From Micropruina glycogenica (lineage in GTDB: Bacteria; Actinomycetota; Actinomycetes; Propionibacteriales; Propionibacteriaceae), in NCBI RefSeq assembly GCF_900289045.1, contig NZ_LT985188.1, positions 62,001 through 126,000 of the forward strand: a DNA stretch of 64,000 nt. The letters are read 5' to 3'. Positions 59,856 to 64,000 of the stretch are shown piece by piece (position 1 is the first letter of the stretch; every line of letters starts with the position of its first letter). The notes beneath the pieces are model-generated. The model did not search any database. It had not been told where the DNA came from and saw nothing but the letters and a program-made list of their open reading frames with translations. The translations under genes and the position numbers were made by a program.

Positions 59856-59923
59856 ACGTAGCTGCCTTTGTGACACCCCGCTGCCCGCGTGCAGGCAGTC
59901 ACGTGTCACAAAGGCAGCTACGT
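59856..59923. terminator. Perfect 21-bp inverted repeat between convergent genes
   Basis: The left arm (59856-59876, opening ACGTAGCTGCCTTTGTGA) and right arm (59903-59923, ending AAAGGCAGCTACGT) are exact complements around a 26-base loop, in which CTGC/GCAG could add a small inner stem. It sits 25 bases after the lipoprotein gene and 16 bases from the stop of the minus-strand glucosaminidase gene. This is the place for a shared terminator, but arm length and perfection exceed what one needs and there is no T-run. Confidence 0.6.
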
Positions 59924-59938
59924 CGGACGAGACAGGCC

Positions 59939-61360
59939 TCAACCGAAGAGAATGCCCCAGGTGCGGGTGGACACCCCGCCCGTGCCCTTCAAGCCGTGTG
60001 ACTTCTGCAGTTTCTTCACCGACGCGAGAGTCGTTCCTGCGTAGGTGGTGCTGGTGTTCACGGGGTACTTCAAGCGCTTCACCAGCGCCTGCAGCGCCGT
60101 CACTTGGGTGCCCTTGGCGCCCGCGAGCACGTCGGGGGTGAGGCGGGTCAGGGTGAGCGGGTCGGCGGTTCCGGTCGCCGGCAACGTGGCGGTGGCCTGG
60201 TAGGCCTGAACCGCGGTCACCGTCTGGGTGTCGTAGCTGCCGGTGACCTGCACGCTCATGCCTGCCTTCAACAACAGGTTCTGCAATGCGGTGACCTTCG
60301 CACCGGTGGCGCCCTTGGTGAGCGTGGCGGTGATCGCCAGGTCGTACTTGGTGAGCCCGTACTTGGTGATCAGCGCGTACACCTTGCTGACGTAGCTCGA
60401 ACTGCCCGACCAGCCGGCCTTGGCGACGGCGGTCAGAAACGCCTTGGGGTTGTCGGTGAGCTTCATCGCCTTCGCATACCGCGGTCGCGTGCTCAACACG
60501 GTGGCCTGGTCTTTGATCGAGTCGGCCAGCGATTCGTACGAGCGCACCTTGGTGCCGCCGATCGTGGTGCACGTCGAGGTGACGGTGCTCTTCACCGTGC
60601 CGCAGATCATGCCGAAGTAGTTGTTGGCCTTCGTGGCCAAGGCGTTCGTGCCAGAAGCCGAATGGAAGATCGCCTGTGCGATGGTCACCGACGACGGCAC
60701 GCCGGTGGCCGCCTCGCTGCGTTGCGCCAGGCCGGCCATGGACGAGATGAGCGTGCCGGTCGAATCGACCGCCGGAGCAGGGGTGCTGACGCCGTCGAAG
60801 CGGTAGAGGTTCCAGGTGCGCATCAGCTTGATCACCGACGTCGAATAGTTGGGGTCGGTGGCGTAGCCGGCCTTGTGTACTTGGCGAATGAAGTTGTCGG
60901 GGTCGTCGGTGTACGTGAATGCGGCGTTGTAGCGATCGAGTCCGTCGAGCAATCGTCCATGGTCGAGAAACGACTTCTCCATCGAGCTGTAGACGCGAAA
61001 GCGGCTGACGTACTTCTTCTTCTTACCCTTCACGTACTCGTACGAGGACAGTGCGACGCACCCCTTCTGGTACGGGCTGATCACCGCGCTGCACTTGATG
61101 CCGAAGTAGTTCTTGTACTTGGTGCTGAGCCCCGACCGCCCCCAACCCGACTCGAGAATCGACTGCGCAATGGTCACCGCGCGCGGCACCCCATACTGCT
61201 TCTTGGACGCCTTCGCTGCCTCGGCCGCCTTCTCGATGTAGCCGTTGTAGTCGAAGGCCGCGTCGCTTTGCGTGGTGGCCACGGTGCCACTGATCAAGCC
61301 AGCCGTGCACAGGGCGAACACCAGCAGTGCGGCTCGAATGCGAACACTCGGGTGGGTCAT
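59939..61360 (-). CDS. Secreted glucosaminidase (peptidoglycan hydrolase) with peptidoglycan-binding repeats
   Basis: 473 aa. A signal peptide (ALLVFALCTAGLISGTVA) is followed by two glucosaminidase (LYZ2) modules. The first has YGVPRAVTIAQSILESGWGRSGLSTKYKNYFGIKC with the catalytic Glu in ILESGWG. The second (TGVPSSVTIAQAIFHSASGTNALATKANNYFGMIC) has Phe-His-Ser-Ala in place of that Glu, so it may be inactive. Two PG_binding_1 modules follow (LTKGATGAKVTALQNLLLKAG, and LAGAKGTQVTALQALVKRL...TRTWGILFG). It should cleave wall glycan during growth or division. Confidence 0.9.
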   Translation of the reverse strand: MTHPSVRIRAALLVFALCTAGLISGTVATTQSDAAFDYNGYIEKAAEAAKASKKQYGVPRAVTIAQSILESGWGRSGLSTKYKNYFGIKCSAVISPYQKGCVALSSYEYVKGKKKKYVSRFRVYSSMEKSFLDHGRLLDGLDRYNAAFTYTDDPDNFIRQVHKAGYATDPNYSTSVIKLMRTWNLYRFDGVSTPAPAVDSTGTLISSMAGLAQRSEAATGVPSSVTIAQAIFHSASGTNALATKANNYFGMICGTVKSTVTSTCTTIGGTKVRSYESLADSIKDQATVLSTRPRYAKAMKLTDNPKAFLTAVAKAGWSGSSSYVSKVYALITKYGLTKYDLAITATLTKGATGAKVTALQNLLLKAGMSVQVTGSYDTQTVTAVQAYQATATLPATGTADPLTLTRLTPDVLAGAKGTQVTALQALVKRLKYPVNTSTTYAGTTLASVKKLQKSHGLKGTGGVSTRTWGILFG

Positions 61361-61672
61361 GGGCAGTGATTCAAACCTGAGAGACGCCCAAGAGCCACCG
61401 AAAGTCTCGACAAGACGTCGATAGCTTCCGGTAGACGCGCCTTTGACTAGGCGTTATAGAAGACGCAACCCTCAAGTTGCCGTCCAACTTTCGGCGGTGA
61501 TTGAGGCCAGCTTGTGCCGACGCACGCTTTCGTCATCCCGGCGGAATCGGGGATCTTCAAGCGCACCTCCCCGCACCGGCCGCGGGTGGCGCTAGCCGAG
61601 CCGTCCAGCAAGTGCGGGACAGGGGCGCCTCCGCTTCGCCGCGACAGACGCAAGCACCGGAGGCGATGGCCG
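61361..61672. other. Intergenic stretch without a gene
   Basis: The gap between the minus-strand glucosaminidase start and the minus-strand kinase stop holds a decayed REP copy (CGTCATCCCGGCGGAATCGGGGATC near 61530-61554) and CTCGACAAG near 61406. I see no convincing small gene or RNA. Confidence 0.6.
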
Positions 61673-61687
61673 TCAGCCGGCTGACGG
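61670..61687 (-). terminator. 18-bp perfect palindrome at the kinase gene end
   Basis: CCGTCAGCCGGCTGACGG is fully palindromic and contains the kinase stop codon (TGA read from 61675-61673). It would form a tight hairpin in the mRNA 3' end. No T-run follows. Confidence 0.45.
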
Positions 61688-63175
61688 GGCCGGAGCGATC
61701 GGCAGGGTGACCGTGAAGACGGTGTGACCAGGTTCGGACTGCACCGAGGCCGTCCCGCGGTGCGCGGCGACCACCGCCGCCACGATCGCCAGCCCGAGCC
61801 CGGTGGACGATCCGCCCTGCTTGCGCACCCGGCTCGAGTCGGCCCGGGTGAACCGTTCGAATACCTGCGACTGAAGCTCGGGCGCGATGCCCGGGCCGTT
61901 GTCGGTGACGGTGAGCACGGCGCGTCCGTTCTCGACGGCCACGGCGGTGCGCACCGTGGTGCCGGCAGGGGTGTGGGTGCGGGCGTTGGCCAACAGGTTG
62001 GCCAAGACTTGGTGCAGCCGGTACCGGTCGCCCATCGCGTAGACGGGCTCGTCGGGCAGCGACAGCGTCCAGGTGTGGTCGGGGCCGGCGACCCGGGCGT
62101 CACTGGTGGCGTTGAGCACGATCTCGGTCAGGTCGGTGGCGCGCACGTCGAGCGCGGGCCCCGAATCGAGCCGCGCGAGCAGCAACAGATCCTCGACCAG
62201 GGTGCTCATGCGGTCGGACTCGCTCTCGATGCGGGTCAGGGCGTGCGACATGGTGTCAGACACCTGATCGCGCTCGCGCCGGGTGAGCTCGGCATAGCCG
62301 CGAATCGCCGCCAGCGGGTTGCGCAGCTCGTGTGACGCATCGGCCACGAACTGCCGCAGCTTCACCTCCGAGGCGTGCCGCGCCGCCAGAGCGCCCTCGA
62401 CGTTGTCGAGCATGTGGTTGAACGCCAGCCCCACGCGGCCGACCTCGCTGACCGGGTCGGTGTCACGCTGCGGCACCCGCACGATGCCCTCGACCTCGCC
62501 CGACTCGAGCGGCAGGTTCGACACGGTGGTGGCGGTGGCGGCCAGCCGGTTGAGCGGCGCGAGGCTGTTCACCACCACGCTGCGGGCCACCACCACGGCA
62601 CCGATGATCACCACACCGGCCAGCAGCGCCTCGAACAGCAGCAACGACGTCATGGCGCTGGCCACCTCGTTCAGCGGTATGCCCACGATCACCCGATTGG
62701 TGCCGTCCGTGGCCGCGGCGACGCGGTAGAGCCCGTAGCCCGTGAGTTGAACGGTGGTGCGGCTGCTGTCGGCCAGGGTCAGCGCGGTTAGCTGGCTGAC
62801 GGCGTCCGTGCTCAACGTCTCGAAGCCCACCGGGGCCGATGTGCTCGACTTGTCGACCAGGATCACTCCGCTGGCGGTGCCACCGGTCTGCACGGCGGTG
62901 ATGGTGCCGATCACCTGGCCGCCGGGGGAGGGCCCGCCGCGGCCGCCGTCGTCGGGCCGGGTCTGCCGGTTCAGCGCGAGGCCCAGCCGGTTGTCGATCT
63001 GGTTGATCTGAATGTTGTACGCGGCCAGCGCGACCACCGTGCTCAGGCCGATGGCCACCACCGCCACGAGCACCGCGACGCGCACGACCAGCCGCCGTCC
63101 GAGGGTGCCTTTGGCGAGGGGACGAACGGGTGGGGTCACGGACGGCTGCGGGGTGGCAGGCACAGAAGGACTCAT
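61673..63175 (-). CDS. Two-component sensor histidine kinase (TcrY-like)
   Basis: 500 aa. Membrane helix 1 (VVRVAVLVAVVAIGLSTVVALAAY, ~30-53) and helix 2 (SLLLFEALLAGVVIIGAVVVARSVVV) enclose an outside sensor of ~130 residues rich in Gly, Asp and Thr. A HAMP segment follows, then FVADASHELRNPLAAIRGYAEL with the phospho-His, and the ATPase motifs VLANLLANARTHTPAG (N box), VTDNGPGIAP (G1) and GLGLAIVAAVVAAHRG (G2). The signal is unknown. It is overlapped by 4 bases with the upstream response-regulator gene. Confidence 0.94.
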   Translation of the reverse strand: MSPSVPATPQPSVTPPVRPLAKGTLGRRLVVRVAVLVAVVAIGLSTVVALAAYNIQINQIDNRLGLALNRQTRPDDGGRGGPSPGGQVIGTITAVQTGGTASGVILVDKSSTSAPVGFETLSTDAVSQLTALTLADSSRTTVQLTGYGLYRVAAATDGTNRVIVGIPLNEVASAMTSLLLFEALLAGVVIIGAVVVARSVVVNSLAPLNRLAATATTVSNLPLESGEVEGIVRVPQRDTDPVSEVGRVGLAFNHMLDNVEGALAARHASEVKLRQFVADASHELRNPLAAIRGYAELTRRERDQVSDTMSHALTRIESESDRMSTLVEDLLLLARLDSGPALDVRATDLTEIVLNATSDARVAGPDHTWTLSLPDEPVYAMGDRYRLHQVLANLLANARTHTPAGTTVRTAVAVENGRAVLTVTDNGPGIAPELQSQVFERFTRADSSRVRKQGGSSTGLGLAIVAAVVAAHRGTASVQSEPGHTVFTVTLPIAPAPSAG

Positions 63176-63912
63176 TCGGTCGCGGGTTTCAGCACGTAGC
63201 CCGAGCCGCGCAGGGTGTGGATCATGGGCGGCCGGTTGGCGTCGATCTTCTTACGCAGGTAGCTGATGTACAACTCGACCACGTTGGCCTGGCCGCCGAA
63301 GTCGTAGTTCCACACCCGGTCGAGAATCTGCGGCTTGCTGAGCACCCGGCGCGGGTTGCGCATCAGGTAGCGCAGAAGTTCGAACTCGGTGGCGGTCAGC
63401 TGAATCTCTTCGCCGCCGCGGGTCACCTCGTGCGAGTCCTCGTCGAGCACCAGGTCGCCCACCACAAGCTGTGATCCGGGACGCACGGTGGTGGCGCCGG
63501 TGCGGCGCAGCAGGCCCCGCAGCCGGGCGATCAGCTCCTCGAGCGAGAACGGCTTGGTGACGTAGTCGTCGCCACCGGCGGTGAGTCCGCCGATGCGGTC
63601 TTCGAGGGCGTCCTTGGCGGTGAGAAAGATCACCGGCACGTCGGGCTGTTCGGTGCGAATGCGCCGCATCACCTCGAGGCCGTCGAAGTCGGGCAGCATC
63701 ATGTCGAGCACGATGGCGTCGGGCCGCATCTCGCGCGCGGCCTTCACCGCGGCGATGCCCGAGCCGGCGGTGGCCACCTCCCAGCCCTCGTAGCGCATCG
63801 CCATGCTGAGCAGCTCGGTGAGGCTCGACTCGTCATCGACGGTGAGAATCTTGATCGGTGTGCCGTCGGGCCGGGTGAGGGCGTCGCTGCCACCGCGGGT
63901 GCTGGTCGTCAT
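63172..63912 (-). CDS. OmpR/PhoB-family response regulator (TcrX-like)
   Basis: 246 aa. The receiver domain has KILTVDDESSLTELLSMAM, AIVLDMMLPDFDGLEVMRRI (phospho-Asp), and DDYVTKPFSLEELIARL (conserved Lys). The winged-helix output domain has EIQLTATEFELLRYLMRNPRRVLSKPQILDRVWNYDF and VELYISYLRKKID, with the final LRGSGYVLKP. It is the first gene of a two-gene operon with the kinase and probably binds the repeats just upstream of itself. Confidence 0.95.
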   Translation of the reverse strand: MTTSTRGGSDALTRPDGTPIKILTVDDESSLTELLSMAMRYEGWEVATAGSGIAAVKAAREMRPDAIVLDMMLPDFDGLEVMRRIRTEQPDVPVIFLTAKDALEDRIGGLTAGGDDYVTKPFSLEELIARLRGLLRRTGATTVRPGSQLVVGDLVLDEDSHEVTRGGEEIQLTATEFELLRYLMRNPRRVLSKPQILDRVWNYDFGGQANVVELYISYLRKKIDANRPPMIHTLRGSGYVLKPATE

Positions 63913-63931
63913 GTGGCCAATCTGTCAGCCG

Positions 63932-63991
63932 CCTGTGAGGTTGAGCTAGGTAAATCCTGTGTAATCCCTGTGAGGGTACTCGCCTGACAGG
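63932..63991 (-). promoter_or_regulatory. Direct repeats upstream of the response-regulator gene
   Basis: CCTGTGAGG (63932), CCTGTGTAA (63956), CCTGTGAGG (63967) and CCTGACAGG (63983) recur in one orientation. The 11-base step between the second and third copies is the half-site spacing of PhoB/OmpR-type regulators. They lie 20-79 bases upstream of the ATG at 63912, so autoregulation is likely. Confidence 0.5.
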
Positions 63992-64000
63992 ATGGTGACC

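Noticed and set aside
58662-60572. 636-aa minus-strand open frame over the repeat array, lipoprotein and glucosaminidase genes
   Set aside because: It runs through palindromic repeats and against two genes with clear signal peptides and domains; composition is that of a shadow.

Overview
The window is high-G+C DNA with many GTG and TTG starts, 1- and 4-base ATGA-type gene overlaps, Tat and lipoprotein export signals, a one-piece Wzz/tyrosine-kinase protein and a TcrXY-like two-component pair. This fits a Gram-positive actinobacterium. Dispersed palindromes of the type GAGATTCCGGCGTTCGCCGGAATGAC suggest the Propionibacteriaceae or relatives, but that family assignment is a guess. I saw no rRNA, tRNA, CRISPR array, phage or insertion sequence.

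Layout. (1) 1-2.7 kb: the 3' end of rmlA, a VapBC toxin-antitoxin pair framed by two pairs of palindromic repeats, and a GPH-type sugar symporter. (2) 2.9-12.6 kb: a DUF4012-type envelope gene and an acyltransferase-3 gene, both broken by frameshifts, a secreted DUF1996 protein, and a minus-strand run of GH1 glycosidase, GT4 and WbsX-like protein. (3) 10.75-16.85 kb: a complete lasso-peptide locus: ABC exporter, 41-aa precursor, short cyclase, B2 protease, HPr-kinase-like tailoring kinase, nucleotidyltransferase, and B1/RRE on the opposite strand. (4) 17-46 kb: a surface-polysaccharide island with many glycosyltransferases, a Wzm/Wzt ABC transporter, a CDP-6-deoxyhexose branch (RfbF, RfbG, an RmlC-like epimerase, a C-methyltransferase-like protein, a class III aminotransferase and a PIG-L deacetylase), pyruvyl transferase, Wzy/ligase-like membrane protein, tyrosine phosphatase and Wzz-type tyrosine kinase. 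(5) 46.6-51.9 kb: a cassette of CysE-like acetyltransferase, acyl carrier protein, AsnB-like amidotransferase, NadE-like synthetase and AMP-ligase, probably making an amide-bearing or acylated building block. (6) 52-64 kb: a GT-C-like membrane protein, a leucine-rich lipoprotein, an RsmC-like methyltransferase, pyruvate phosphate dikinase, a palindrome array, a betaine-type binding lipoprotein, a secreted glucosaminidase and a two-component system.

The strongest candidate for something undescribed is the lasso-peptide locus. Its precursor matches the YxxPxLxxxGxxxxxTxG leader rule and predicts a Gly1-Asp9 ring. Its cyclase lacks the usual glutaminase-like domain, and it carries a kinase and a nucleotidyltransferase as likely tailoring enzymes. 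The ACP/AsnB/NadE/ligase cassette is the second. Functions are read from motifs and remembered family features. No database search was possible.
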